Origin: Holtiella tumoricola
Lineage (GTDB): Bacteria > Bacillota > Clostridia > Lachnospirales > Cellulosilyticaceae
Assembly: GCF_027857615.1 (NCBI RefSeq)
Contig: NZ_JAQIFT010000045.1
Coordinates: 39,876 to 103,875, forward strand
Reading direction: 5' to 3'
Length of the DNA stretch: 64,000 nt
Position 1 is the stretch's first letter. Each line of letters opens with the position of its first letter. The position numbers and the translations under genes were made by a program. Below the pieces are notes generated by a model, which searched no databases, was not told the origin of the DNA, and saw only the letters and a list, made by a program, of their open reading frames with translations. Shown piece after piece: positions 32,854 through 42,337 of the stretch.

Positions 32854-34110
32854 TTAAAGAATAATTCCCCAAATAATTGTTGATACAATAGTAATAACAA
32901 TACCAATTAATGATTCATAAGGGATGAGTTTTAAACGTTCTGATAGATTCATATTTGTTGCACCTGCTGTAGCATGGAAGAATGAACCATGTGGTAAATG
33001 ATCAAGTACTGTTGCACCTGCATGTACCATTGCCGCACCTGCAAGTGGCATAATACCTGCTGAAAGAATAGCTGGTCCAAATGTAGCTGATGCAATCGTT
33101 GTTCCTGCTGTGGTTGAAGCTGTAGCCGCTCCCATTAAAATACCTGAGATTGGGGCTAATAAAAACTCTGGCATATTCATGCTATTAAGTAAAGAAATAG
33201 TTGTTGCTTGAAGTGTTGATGCTTTAATAATACCTGCTACCGCACCTGTTCCAATAAGTAAAACTGTTACAGGCATCATTTTAGATAATCCAAAAGTGAT
33301 ATACTCATTTGTATTTCTCCATTTGCCAGTAGCAACAACTCCTATTAATCCTCCAATAGGAAGTGCAATAAGTGGATCTACTGTAATACCAGCAATTGGT
33401 CTAAGTGCTAAAAGGATAATGGATACTAATGGTCCAATAATTGCTGCAAAGAAACTTGGAAGTTCTTCTTGGTTTTCTTCTACCGCTGTCTCTTGAATTA
33501 CTTCTCCTTTTTTAGTAAGGAATTTAACAACGATAACCGTTGTAATTAGACCAACAATAGCTGGAATTAAGTTAGCAACCATAAGACTTGAAAGTTCTAC
33601 TCCAAAGTTTTCTGCTGCTGAGATTGTATTTGGATTAGGTGAAATAATATTACCGCATTTTCCTCCACCAATCATTGCAAAAAGTATTGCCATTTTAGAA
33701 TAATTAAGCTTTTTACCGATAGCTAATGCAATAGGCGCTACCGTAATAACTGCAATATCAATAAATACACCTGTAGATGTTAAAATCATTGTTGCTAATG
33801 CTAACGCAAAGAGTGCACGTTTCTCACCTAAGGTTTTAACAATTTGATCAGCTATCTTAGCTGCTGAACCTGTTTTAATTAAAATACCTGCTAGTACTCC
33901 AGATGTTACAATTCTTAAAATAGCTGGCATAATATCTTTGGCTCCGCCAATCATTGTACTGACTGTACCATCTAGTCCTGCTCCACCTACAAGGCCTCCT
34001 ACAACAGCTCCTAAGATAAGACTATAAGCTGGTTGAACCTTTTTGATAATAAGAATAATTGCAACTGCTAAACCTAAGATGGCTCCCAATGTAGTAATTT
34101 GTAGTTCCAT
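32854..34110 (-). CDS. GntP-family permease, probably glycerate/gluconate importer
   Basis: This 418-residue, highly hydrophobic protein has about 12 membrane helices. Family landmarks are AVVGGLVGGAGLDGTVSTMIGGAKDI near the N terminus, MIGGGKCGNIISPNPNTISAAENFG in the middle, and GAATASTTAGTTIASATFGPAIL and HAGATVLDHLPHGSFFHATAG toward the C terminus. GntP proteins import gluconate or related sugar acids by proton symport. Gene order with glycerate kinase and a CdaR-type regulator suggests D-glycerate as substrate. It starts after AAAGGAGCGGGAGAA. Confidence 0.92.
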   Translation of the reverse strand: MELQITTLGAILGLAVAIILIIKKVQPAYSLILGAVVGGLVGGAGLDGTVSTMIGGAKDIMPAILRIVTSGVLAGILIKTGSAAKIADQIVKTLGEKRALFALALATMILTSTGVFIDIAVITVAPIALAIGKKLNYSKMAILFAMIGGGKCGNIISPNPNTISAAENFGVELSSLMVANLIPAIVGLITTVIVVKFLTKKGEVIQETAVEENQEELPSFFAAIIGPLVSIILLALRPIAGITVDPLIALPIGGLIGVVATGKWRNTNEYITFGLSKMMPVTVLLIGTGAVAGIIKASTLQATTISLLNSMNMPEFLLAPISGILMGAATASTTAGTTIASATFGPAILSAGIMPLAGAAMVHAGATVLDHLPHGSFFHATAGATNMNLSERLKLIPYESLIGIVITIVSTIIWGIIL

Positions 34111-34142
34111 TTCTCCCGCTCCTTTTCAAGTACAAATATCTA

Positions 34143-35282
34143 TTATTTATATAGTTTAATTAAATTGAAAACTTGTTCTACTGTTTTAGTCATATTTTGT
34201 TTTGCATTTTCAGGATTCATAGCATCCTCTAATGACATTGCAGCATTAACGATTGAGAAGTAAGCATCTATCCCCTCTTCATTACATTTTTTCGCTTCAT
34301 TTGCTAATGCTCCTGCAAAACCTAGAACTGGTAGATTATACTTCTTAGCTAATTTAGCTACACCTATTGGAGCTTTTCCCATAGCTGTTTGATTATCCAG
34401 TCTTCCCTCTCCTGTAATAACTAAATCTGCATCTTTTAAGTCTTCTTCTAATTTAATTTCTTTAAGAATAATTTGAATACCGGATTCTAATTTCCCATTT
34501 AAGAATGCCATAAATCCAAATCCTAGTCCCCCTGCTGCTCCTGCACCAGGAACTTGTGAAAAGTCTTGTTGCTTAAATGTTTTTACAACCTCTGCAAAGT
34601 TTCGTAGACCTTGATCTAAACGTTCTACCATCTCTGGTGTTGCTCCTTTTTGAGGCCCATAAATAGCTGCTGCTCCATTTTCTCCATAAAGAGGATTATC
34701 TACATCACATGCTATTTTAAATTCACATTCTCTAAGCTCTGGTAGTACTTTGCTTGTATCAATTCCTACTATTTGTTCTAACCCTTGTCCACCTTGTCCT
34801 ACTTCTTGTCCGTTAATATCTATAAATTTAAATCCTAATGCCATAAGCATGCCTATACCTGCATCATTAGTAGCACTTCCACCAATACCTACAATAAATT
34901 TTCTACATCCCTCTTCAATACATTTTCGAATAATCTCACCTACACCATAAGTTGTTGTATAAAGTGGATTTCTATCGTTCATTGGAACAAGAGGAAGTCC
35001 AGCTGCTTCTGCCATTTCAATAATAGCTGTTTCATGACCTTCTAACATACCATATCTAGCATTTACACGCTCTTTTAAAGGACCTGTTACCTCTAGTGTT
35101 TGCATACTACCACCCATTCCACTTACTAGTGCTTGCGCAGTTCCTTCTCCTCCATCTGCAAGTGGTTTGATAATGACTTGTGCCGTATGATCTATATTCA
35201 AGATACCTTGTTTAATTGCATTACCTGCTTCTATTGATGTTAAACTACCTTTTAATGAGTCAATTGCCACAACTATTTTCAC
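34143..35282 (-). CDS. Glycerate kinase
   Basis: This 379-residue GTG-start kinase follows AAAAGGAGTGATCAAAC. The opening (MKIVVAIDSLKGSLTSIEAGNAI), DGGEGTAQAL, GIGGSATNDAGIGMLMALGF, GAGAAGGLGFGFMAFL and ITGEGRLDNQTAMGKAP are hallmark stretches of GarK/GlxK-type glycerate kinases. It phosphorylates D-glycerate, generally to 2-phosphoglycerate in this type, feeding lower glycolysis. It shares an operon with the GntP permease, downstream of the regulator gene. Confidence 0.95.
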   Translation of the reverse strand: MKIVVAIDSLKGSLTSIEAGNAIKQGILNIDHTAQVIIKPLADGGEGTAQALVSGMGGSMQTLEVTGPLKERVNARYGMLEGHETAIIEMAEAAGLPLVPMNDRNPLYTTTYGVGEIIRKCIEEGCRKFIVGIGGSATNDAGIGMLMALGFKFIDINGQEVGQGGQGLEQIVGIDTSKVLPELRECEFKIACDVDNPLYGENGAAAIYGPQKGATPEMVERLDQGLRNFAEVVKTFKQQDFSQVPGAGAAGGLGFGFMAFLNGKLESGIQIILKEIKLEEDLKDADLVITGEGRLDNQTAMGKAPIGVAKLAKKYNLPVLGFAGALANEAKKCNEEGIDAYFSIVNAAMSLEDAMNPENAKQNMTKTVEQVFNLIKLYK

Positions 35283-35393
35283 GTTTGATCACTCCTTTTG
35301 TACACATTATACTATATGACAAATAAATAACTATGTTCCAAATACCAATTATAATGTATACTTACCCCCTATATCTGTTACACATAACAAATT

Positions 35394-36479
35394 CTATTGC
35401 ATGCCTTTCATATAAATTCCTAGATAAATCCTAATAGATTGTTTAAAATTACGAGGATTAATACCTATTTTATTTTGAATCTTATCTAATCGATATTGTA
35501 CTGTGTTTTTGTGAATAAAAAGACGTTCTGCTGTCTCTTTCAAAGACATATTGCATTCATAGTAACAATTTAAAAGTTCAATCTCTTCCTCTGTTAAGCT
35601 CCCTACTACTGTACTTATATATTTATCTTTTGTTGATTTTGGCAAACTTTCAAGTATAAGCTCAATATCTAGCTCACTGCTATCTACTATAAATTGCTCA
35701 TTACGCTTAGCATATTTAAGTGCTAATAATGCTGAATCATAAGCATCTTTAATATGTTCTAGTGTCTCTGGTACGCCTATCCCACAGTATATACTTCTTT
35801 GATCATATTCATCTAACCTAGGCATGAGTTTTTTCAGCTCTGTCATTCTCTTTTTAGGGATTAAAATAATAAAATGATTAGGGTAATTGTACATATAAAG
35901 TTCCACATTATATTCACCTAAAAGTTTATAAATCCTATTTTCTATTTCTATAAAATCTGCATATTTTTTAGATGTTTCAACCACAATACACTGATATAAT
36001 TCACCTGCTTTTATATGAAGTCTTTGCATCATATGCTCAATAGCTTCTTTGTTAGCGCCTTTTTCATAAATACACATATTCATCAGATGCTGAATCATTT
36101 TCTTTCTAGATTCATAATGTCCCATGATCTGTTCTTCTTTAATAAAAATTTCTGTAATCTTAGATGCTAAAAATCCATATTTCATAATTGTCTCTGGATT
36201 ACCTGTAATACCTATTACCCCAAAGACCTCGTTATCTATAATAATAGGGTAATTGACACCTCTCTTAGCCCCTTCAAAATTTCTCTCGTTTTGTACCATT
36301 ACCATACGTCTTGTTATTATTGCTTCATACCCAGCTTCATGAAAACTTCCTATACGTGTCTTATCTGTACTAGAAATGATAATACCTTGTTTATTTATAA
36401 AGTTAATATCTTTTTCTACAACTTGACTAATTGCATCTACAATTTGTTGTCCTAATGCTGCATCTATAGTTCCTACCAT
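35394..36479 (-). CDS. cdaR: CdaR-type sugar-diacid regulator
   Basis: This 361-residue protein starts at ATG 36,479 (AAAGGA upstream); the ATG 24 bases further up has no ribosome binding site. Residues 1-125 form the sugar-diacid recognition domain (VGTIDAALGQQIVDAISQVV; TDKTRIGSFHEAGYEA). A GAF-like middle region and the C-terminal PucR-type HTH (MSLKETAERLFIHKNTVQYRLDKIQNKIG) follow. In E. coli CdaR activates glycerate, glucarate and galactarate genes. Here it adjoins the glycerate kinase/permease pair and probably activates it. Confidence 0.92.
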   Translation of the reverse strand: MVGTIDAALGQQIVDAISQVVEKDINFINKQGIIISSTDKTRIGSFHEAGYEAIITRRMVMVQNERNFEGAKRGVNYPIIIDNEVFGVIGITGNPETIMKYGFLASKITEIFIKEEQIMGHYESRKKMIQHLMNMCIYEKGANKEAIEHMMQRLHIKAGELYQCIVVETSKKYADFIEIENRIYKLLGEYNVELYMYNYPNHFIILIPKKRMTELKKLMPRLDEYDQRSIYCGIGVPETLEHIKDAYDSALLALKYAKRNEQFIVDSSELDIELILESLPKSTKDKYISTVVGSLTEEEIELLNCYYECNMSLKETAERLFIHKNTVQYRLDKIQNKIGINPRNFKQSIRIYLGIYMKGMQ

Positions 36480-36583
36480 TTTATATTTCCTTTCTTCATC
36501 CATACTTACTCAAATGTCTAACTTTATTCATTATATATTTATAATTACCTATATAGGTATTATTTATTTTTAATGATTATAAT

Positions 36584-36625
36584 AAAAGAGGATAATTCCT
36601 CTGTTAAGATGAACTATCCTCTTTT
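36584..36625 (-). terminator. Terminator after the small basic protein gene
   Basis: An 11-base-pair stem (AAAAGAGGATA/TATCCTCTTTT) with a 20-base loop lies six bases past the stop at 36,631. Confidence 0.75.
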
Positions 36626-36630
36626 ACTTA

Positions 36631-36747
36631 CTATTTGTATGAAGTTTTTTTCTCTGGCTCTCCATGATTATTTTGTTCATCATGAAGTTTTTGTCTACGT
36701 TTTCCTTTTTGCATTGGGTTGTTAGAACCTGGCTTGTTTTGATACAT
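36631..36747 (-). CDS. Very small basic protein (38 residues)
   Basis: ATG at 36,747, with AAAGGAT about ten bases upstream, opens MYQNKPGSNNPMQKGKRRQ and ends TAG at 36,633-36,631. The product is rich in K, Q, N and R and is probably disordered. A terminator follows directly. The isolation between a terminator and the creatininase gene, with its own ribosome binding site, supports a real gene. No function is known to me. Confidence 0.5.
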   Translation of the reverse strand: MYQNKPGSNNPMQKGKRRQKLHDEQNNHGEPEKKTSYK

Positions 36748-36801
36748 AGGTACACACATCCTTTCAAAGATATTATTTACCTATTACAAACTCTTTATCT
36801 A

Positions 36802-37554
36802 TTAATTCTTAAACTCTTTATTAACAATTGATACCATACCCTTTAAAGCTTCTGCTATAATGAGTTCACCTTTTTCTTGTGAACTTGTTCTTCCAATAGA
36901 TAAAAGACCAGAAGCTGGTACTAAATCTTTTGGAATTGGATAAACCTGATATGTTGGTACTTCTTCAATTTTTTCTTCAATAAGTCTGTCCATATGCACA
37001 GTTTCTGGTGCAAATTTTAAAATAAGAGAAGTCTCAGTGATTGCTGCATGTTCTAATGCCCAACCTGGGAAAGGTACTTCATCAAATACCTTATCTATTG
37101 TCTCTTGTGTAATCAGATCCCACCAACTCATCATGACAATCTTTGTCCCTTCTGGCATATGTCTACTTACTAGATCAATCGCCTCTAATAAGAAGGCCTG
37201 ATTTTCAAAATGAGAGTTCACTACAGCTATTTGCTTTACACCATCACGGATGAGTTCTTCTAAAATATCTTGTACAAGTGCAATTAAAGTTACACCATTT
37301 AAGTCAATTGTCCCTGGGAATAAAGGACCACCGCCTGAAGCTGGTTGTGATTTATAGCCATAGTTAATAGCAGGCATCACAATCCCATTTACCTCTTGTG
37401 CTAAAAGTTCTGCAAAACCTTCTGATATAATTGTATCTGTAAATAACGGTAAATGAGGCCCGTGCTGCTCTACTGAACCTACTGGTAATATTACAACATC
37501 TTTATCTTTTCTTTCATTAAATTCATACCATGTCATATGTTTCATTTGTGTCAT
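36802..37554 (-). CDS. Creatininase-family amidohydrolase
   Basis: This 250-residue protein starts behind CAGGGAGATAAACAC. The family metal-site pattern is clear: VGSVEQHGPHLPLFTD (Glu, His and Asp ligands), then VVNSHFENQAFLLEA with the second histidine and glutamate, and the downstream ALEHAAITETSLIL segment. Creatininases hydrolyse cyclic amides. Homologues in Clostridia commonly have unknown substrates, and the context (next to a stand-alone small gene and a sigma operon) gives no substrate clue. It should be an active metallo-enzyme. Confidence 0.88.
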   Translation of the reverse strand: MTQMKHMTWYEFNERKDKDVVILPVGSVEQHGPHLPLFTDTIISEGFAELLAQEVNGIVMPAINYGYKSQPASGGGPLFPGTIDLNGVTLIALVQDILEELIRDGVKQIAVVNSHFENQAFLLEAIDLVSRHMPEGTKIVMMSWWDLITQETIDKVFDEVPFPGWALEHAAITETSLILKFAPETVHMDRLIEEKIEEVPTYQVYPIPKDLVPASGLLSIGRTSSQEKGELIIAEALKGMVSIVNKEFKN

Positions 37555-37619
37555 AGTGTTTATCTCCCTGTTATCTATTATTCATTTATAATTATATCAA
37601 ATAATCCAAAATAATGTTG

Positions 37620-39143
37620 CTATCTTATCGGAATTATTGTATCTTCTATTACAATACTTTCAACTTGATTCACATCAATTAAATTGGGCAAACTTATTTC
37701 TTTCCCTCCCATTGTACTAAAGCTTATACTATGATCTGATAAAATGCTTTCATCATTACTGATTCCTACCTTATCTACTTCATTTCCTAGCTCACTAGTT
37801 GTATCTTTACTATCTTCTTCAATGATCACACCTTGCTGTACATTCAGATGCTGAGTAAACCATAAATTAAATCGTGTACTCATACTATTAGAAAATAGTC
37901 CCAACTTGCGCCCATCTTTCATCAGTAAATAACCTGATAAGTCTTTCATAAGTTCTGTATTTTTGCTACCTTCTATCTTCACACCTAATGCTGATAGTTT
38001 AATTTCATTAATTTTAACTTTTAAATTGTCTTTTTCAATTATTACATTGAGTTTAATACGTTTTGTATTATGATTAGAATCTAATCTAAAGGTTACTTGC
38101 CATTTCCCATCAGATATCAAATTAAAATAATCATAGTCTACTCCCATTTCTAAGTATGGTAAGTCCGCTTCTGTTATATCTTCAAATTGGTCACTCATTT
38201 TATGCAATCCATTTGTAGTGTCCCAAGTTCCACTACCGCTATTATACTCTATTTCTGCTCCCGTACGAGTATCGATTAACTTTACATGGGTTTGTAAGAG
38301 TTCTTCTCCTATTGAATCTTGATAACTTGTAATAATATGAAGTACATCATCTATAAATCTTACTTGATCTAACTTAAATTGTGGTATCTCTTCACTTATT
38401 GTCAAACCTAATCCTTGATCTATGCTATATTCTTCCCATGCTTTATCATCAGATACAACTTTTTTACTTTCTTCGTAGGCTTTATTTAAATCTAACCGGG
38501 TTGTGGTATGTCCAGCCTCCCATTTTCCAAGACATGATGCTGTTAACTCTATATCTTTTCCAGATAGCTTTTTATCTCCTGAGACTTGTATCACACTAAA
38601 AAGCTTCTTACCATCTTCAGATAAGTAGTGTTGGCTTCCCCATCCTAAGCCTCCTGACTCATTGATATGAAGTTGTATCCTTAATGGCATACTTTCTTTT
38701 TCAAATGTTTTACCATCTTCTCTTTCAAAGCTAGTTATAATAATACCTGATTTATCATCAATGACCGCTTCTTCAACCTTAAATATAATACCTTCTGCAA
38801 TAAATTGCTTTTGTACACTCTGTGCTTCTTTCTCTATTAAACTAAATGATTCCCCCCACAATGTTCTAAGCTGTTCATTAGTTCCCACTGCAACTACTGT
38901 AATAGCCATAATTCCTATTAGAGCAATAAGTGGTAAGAAGTATCTTTTGCGTCCTTTTAATTTTTTCTTCTCTTCTTTCTTCTTTTCAAAGGATACTACC
39001 TGCTGCTGTGAAATACCTGCCATAGCTTTCTCTTTAATTCGAGTCAAATCTAATTGCTTACCTTCTCTCTCTTCTTCTAATTTGATATTCTCTAATAAGT
39101 CTATATCTAGCTCATCCATTAATTCGGTAATCTTCTTATTCAC
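37620..39143 (-). CDS. Membrane-bound DUF4179-type anti-sigma protein
   Basis: This 507-residue protein is read from GTG 39,143, preceded by AGAGAGGGGTGG and overlapping the sigma-factor stop by eight bases. Residues 1-60 are an intracellular helical segment (ITELMDELDIDLLENIKLEEERE), then a basic stretch (KKKEEKKKLKGRKRY). A single membrane helix (FLPLIALIGIMAITVVAV) follows at about 67-84. The large outside part is beta-rich, typical of DUF4179. Such proteins hold the partner ECF sigma factor until a signal arrives. Translational coupling supports a sigma/anti-sigma pair. Confidence 0.8.
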   Translation of the reverse strand: MNKKITELMDELDIDLLENIKLEEEREGKQLDLTRIKEKAMAGISQQQVVSFEKKKEEKKKLKGRKRYFLPLIALIGIMAITVVAVGTNEQLRTLWGESFSLIEKEAQSVQKQFIAEGIIFKVEEAVIDDKSGIIITSFEREDGKTFEKESMPLRIQLHINESGGLGWGSQHYLSEDGKKLFSVIQVSGDKKLSGKDIELTASCLGKWEAGHTTTRLDLNKAYEESKKVVSDDKAWEEYSIDQGLGLTISEEIPQFKLDQVRFIDDVLHIITSYQDSIGEELLQTHVKLIDTRTGAEIEYNSGSGTWDTTNGLHKMSDQFEDITEADLPYLEMGVDYDYFNLISDGKWQVTFRLDSNHNTKRIKLNVIIEKDNLKVKINEIKLSALGVKIEGSKNTELMKDLSGYLLMKDGRKLGLFSNSMSTRFNLWFTQHLNVQQGVIIEEDSKDTTSELGNEVDKVGISNDESILSDHSISFSTMGGKEISLPNLIDVNQVESIVIEDTIIPIR

Positions 39144-39705
39144 CAAGGCCACCCCTCTCTTTAAAAACCTTTTGCAATTTTTGTTTTCCTCTATGAAGTT
39201 TAGTTCCAACTGTAGCCACTTCAATCCCTAAAGCCTTTCCAATCTCTGATAATTTTTCTAGATAAAAATATCTTCTTATAAAAATTTCTCCATCAGGCTC
39301 AGGTAAACTTCTAATGACATCCATAATCAAAGCATGTTCTTCCTTGGCTAACATTTCATTTTCTGGTATACCTTCTTCTGCTATTCCTCTATATTTAATT
39401 TCATCTTCTTCTAAAGGTAATATCACTTTACCTCCTATGGCTCTCAATTTATTAATCGTTTTATTCCTCGCCATTGCACCTAAATAACTTTTTAATGTAC
39501 CTTCTCCAATATTAAGCTTGTCTTTGTTCTCCCACATTTTAATAAATACATCTGCACAAATCTCCTCCATATCTTCTTTAGTAAGACGGCTCCCAGCAAC
39601 CTTTATGACTACCCTAGATATGTAAGAGGCATAACAATCTATTAATTTCTCATAATAAAATACTTGGCCTGTTTGTATGCCTTGTATCAATTCCTTTTCT
39701 TTCAT
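39136..39705 (-). CDS. ECF-type RNA polymerase sigma factor
   Basis: This 189-residue protein starts at ATG 39,705 behind AGGAGGGCACT. Region 2 reads CYASYISRVVIKVAGSRLTKEDMEEICADVFIKMWENKDKL, and region 4 holds LEKLSEIGKALGIEVATVGTKLHRGKQKL, the canonical HTH. The linker contains RNKTINKLR. It directs transcription of a small regulon, which usually includes its own operon. The membrane anti-sigma gene follows directly. Confidence 0.92.
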   Translation of the reverse strand: MKEKELIQGIQTGQVFYYEKLIDCYASYISRVVIKVAGSRLTKEDMEEICADVFIKMWENKDKLNIGEGTLKSYLGAMARNKTINKLRAIGGKVILPLEEDEIKYRGIAEEGIPENEMLAKEEHALIMDVIRSLPEPDGEIFIRRYFYLEKLSEIGKALGIEVATVGTKLHRGKQKLQKVFKERGGLGE

Positions 39706-39941
39706 AGTGCCCTCCTTTTTTGCTTTCATTTATATAGACACTCTAACTACTCATTATTTTCCCTTTTACTTAATTTTTTATATGTTATATTTTCCCATTC
39801 TACACAAATATATAAATAGACATCCACTTTAAGCAGCATTTTAACACATTTAAACTTTAAGATACATCTTGCCAAGATATAGCAATCATTTACTTACATC
39901 TATAAAAATGTTCAAATAGGTACTACTTCCTTAGCTAAAAT

Positions 39942-39993
39942 AAAAGAGGTTAAAACATAAACACTATCATTTGTTTATGTTTTAACCTCTTTT
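39942..39993 (-). terminator. Very long terminator stem after the guanine deaminase gene
   Basis: A near-perfect stem of about 22 base pairs (AAAAGAGGTTAAAACATAAA...) with an eight-base loop is flanked by T runs. The surrounding 312 bases (39,706-40,017) hold no gene; the sigma-factor promoter should lie at the left end, though I did not identify it. Confidence 0.9.
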
Positions 39994-40017
39994 ATAAGCT
40001 GTTTAATTATTCTTTTA

Positions 40018-41286
40018 TTATACTTCTTTTCCTGCTACATATTTACCAACAATATTTCTATCATCTGCTAGATACATCATTCTTTCTGCTCGTTCTTTAA
40101 TACTTAATTGTAACAGTGTTTCTAAATTCTTATCATCTAGTATGACTGCATCAAATTCATAACCTGGCTCAAAACTTCCTACTTTTCCAAAGAAACTTCC
40201 ACCACCTTTAGTTGCTAGGTAGAAGGCCTCTTCAAAAGTTAATGGTGCTAGGCTATTGTCTACTAAGCGCCATCTCATTTTAGACATAACAATGGCATCT
40301 TGCATAGCATAGAAAATAGAAAGCTTACTTCCTGCTGCTACATCACTTCCTAGCCCAATAGGAATATGATGCTCCATATACTTACGAATTGGCGCAATGC
40401 CTGATGCAAGATTGGCATTTGACTCAGGACAATGTGCAACATACACTTGATTCTCTTTTAAAAGCTTCATTTCTTCTTCTGAACAATAAACACAGTGTGC
40501 CATAACAGTCTTACACTCTTTATCTATTAATCCATATTGATGATATACATCTGCATAACAACTACTTTGTGGAAATAGTTCTTGTACTAATTGGATTTCA
40601 CCCATATTCTCTGATAGGTGAGATTGCACTGGTAGCTGATATTTTTCTTGCACATCATGTAGTTTTTCTAATAGCTCTCCCGAGCAAGATGGTACAAATC
40701 TTGGTGTAATCATTGGCTTCGTATTTTTGAATTTACTTTGAACTGTATTGATCCATTTCTCTGTTGCAATAACAGATTCTGCCGCACTACTCTCGCATAA
40801 ATAATCTGGTGCATTTTGGTCCATATTGACTTTACCAACGTACGTAATAAGCCCTGTAGCTTCTAGCTGTTCCATTAATATTTCTGTACTATGTGGATGG
40901 ATTGTTCCAAAGATACATGCACGCGTTGTTGTTGTTTGCTTTAAGTCGGAAGCAAATTTTTGATAAGCTTGTCGTGCATAGCCTTCATCTTCATATTTTG
41001 CTTCTTCAGGGAAGGTATAAGCATTTAGCCAATCTAAAAGCTCCTTATCCATCCCTAATCCTCTAAATGTATATTGTGGTGCATGAGTATGAAGATCTGC
41101 CATTCCAGGTATGATTATACGCTCCCCACAATCTTTTACTGGATATGCTTTATATGCTTCAGGTATTTCTGTATAAACCCCTTCACATACATTATCCTTA
41201 CAAACAACATACCCCTTCTCTAATGTAACAAGTTCAGTTGGAGATTTTGAATAACATACGCTGCCTCGTAATATAAAATTCATCAT
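40018..41286 (-). CDS. guaD: Guanine deaminase
   Basis: This 422-residue amidohydrolase starts behind GGGGAGGCGGAACA. The metal site IIPGMADLHTHAPQYTFRGLG opens the barrel. Later ligand motifs are VQSHLSENMGEI, TVMAHCVYCSEEE and GLGSDVAAGSK, which supply the histidines and the aspartate. LESNxxEI-type and PxFxPxC (RFVPSCSG) patterns are those of guanine deaminases. It converts guanine to xanthine in purine salvage. I could not identify a purine riboswitch in front of it; the upstream 240 bases are plain AT-rich DNA. Confidence 0.9.
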   Translation of the reverse strand: MMNFILRGSVCYSKSPTELVTLEKGYVVCKDNVCEGVYTEIPEAYKAYPVKDCGERIIIPGMADLHTHAPQYTFRGLGMDKELLDWLNAYTFPEEAKYEDEGYARQAYQKFASDLKQTTTTRACIFGTIHPHSTEILMEQLEATGLITYVGKVNMDQNAPDYLCESSAAESVIATEKWINTVQSKFKNTKPMITPRFVPSCSGELLEKLHDVQEKYQLPVQSHLSENMGEIQLVQELFPQSSCYADVYHQYGLIDKECKTVMAHCVYCSEEEMKLLKENQVYVAHCPESNANLASGIAPIRKYMEHHIPIGLGSDVAAGSKLSIFYAMQDAIVMSKMRWRLVDNSLAPLTFEEAFYLATKGGGSFFGKVGSFEPGYEFDAVILDDKNLETLLQLSIKERAERMMYLADDRNIVGKYVAGKEV

Positions 41287-41524
41287 TGTTCCGCCTCCCC
41301 TTTATATGCATAAATTTTAAATAAATAAACGTTTTGATATTAACACGCCATCTTATTATACTCTGACACAAATTATATTTCACTATAAATTTACTCTTAT
41401 AAAGCTTCTCCTAAAACTCTTTCATATTAAAGTATATGCATAGATTACCATAAATCTCCATCTTTTCGTTTATTCTCTTATCTCTTTTTAGTTATTTAAG
41501 GATATCGTAGATTATAGCAATTAA
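41287..41524. other. AT-rich upstream region of guaD
   Basis: These 240 bases have only poor promoter-like sequences and no coding frame. They separate guaD from the GC-richer stretch beginning at 41,525. Confidence 0.5.
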
Positions 41525-42240
41525 ATATTGGGTTAAGTGTGAGGGCATGTAGGCAAGCTTATTATATTCCAACTTTTAGTCCTCAACTTTTAAGAGAGGC
41601 TGCGGAGGAAGTTTCCATACAATAACTCACCTTACAGCCCATCACATAATAGCCCCTTCAGATAGAAAAATAGCTAAACTACATGATGTATTTTCTAAAC
41701 ATCTTTCACGTGAAAGTGCTTAATCATTTAGAAGTTTAAATCAAAAGCACTATCAATTCTACAAAGCGTGTCTTACTTAACCCAGTAGCAAAAGGCATTG
41801 ATACCTGCAAGTTTTTGCCTTCCGAAGAAGAAACATTTACTCCTATCTCTTCACCACGGGGTGTCACTGGAAGTGAAAACTTACCTTCGTGAGTAGAAAA
41901 GGGCGGTAATACGTGAGTAACCTCACTGGAGCTTTTTTCGAGGATGGACTTAGAATATAAGCTACATGCAGTTTAGTAATCTCTCCTCCGGCACAGTCCA
42001 CAAAGTGAGGGAGGCATATTCGTAAACTTGATTCAGTGAGCTGGATAGGTGTGTTCTCCGGAATCTGCCTACGTAGCTTTCAGATAAGAAATGTTCGAAA
42101 TGAAAAAATAGTGGTTTTAGGTGTGCTGTCTGAACGAAGTGAGTTCACACCGTTATTATTTTTGAATGAGTTACATTTCTCTGAAAGCGAAGTGAAGCAG
42201 GTGAAGGAGAATCCAACTGGCCAACTCACGTAAGTAGACT
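41525..42240 (+). ncRNA. Candidate long structured RNA or decayed element
   Basis: The stretch is visibly richer in G and C than its surroundings and carries no convincing gene. Nested complementary arms are seen on the plus strand: 42,036-42,044 with 42,221-42,229, 42,054-42,059 with 42,206-42,211, 42,076-42,083 with 42,181-42,188, 42,087-42,094 with 42,173-42,180, and 42,120-42,125 with 42,146-42,151. A separate pair, TGGGTTAAGT at 41,529 and its complement at 41,775, closes the left part. Length and folding suit a large ornate RNA. I could not match it to group II introns, RNase P or OLE RNA. The transcribed strand is not determined; plus is a choice. Confidence 0.45.
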
Positions 42241-42294
42241 AAATATAAGCACCCCCTCACTTAAACAAATATTTATTCCTTTAAACTTCTCATA

Positions 42295-42323
42295 GAAAAA
42301 GGAGCCACATACTTCGTGGCTCC
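42295..42323 (-). terminator. Terminator of yqhD
   Basis: GGAGCCAC pairs with GTGGCTCC and is followed by TTTTTC on the minus strand, 15 bases after the yqhD stop. Confidence 0.85.
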
Positions 42324-42337
42324 TACTTTCATTACTC

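Noticed and set aside
42036..42233. A 65-codon plus-strand frame in the 42-kb gene-free stretch
   Set aside because: No ribosome binding site, and the reading overlaps the stacked complementary arms, so a structured RNA explains it better. It remains possible that it is a decayed protein.
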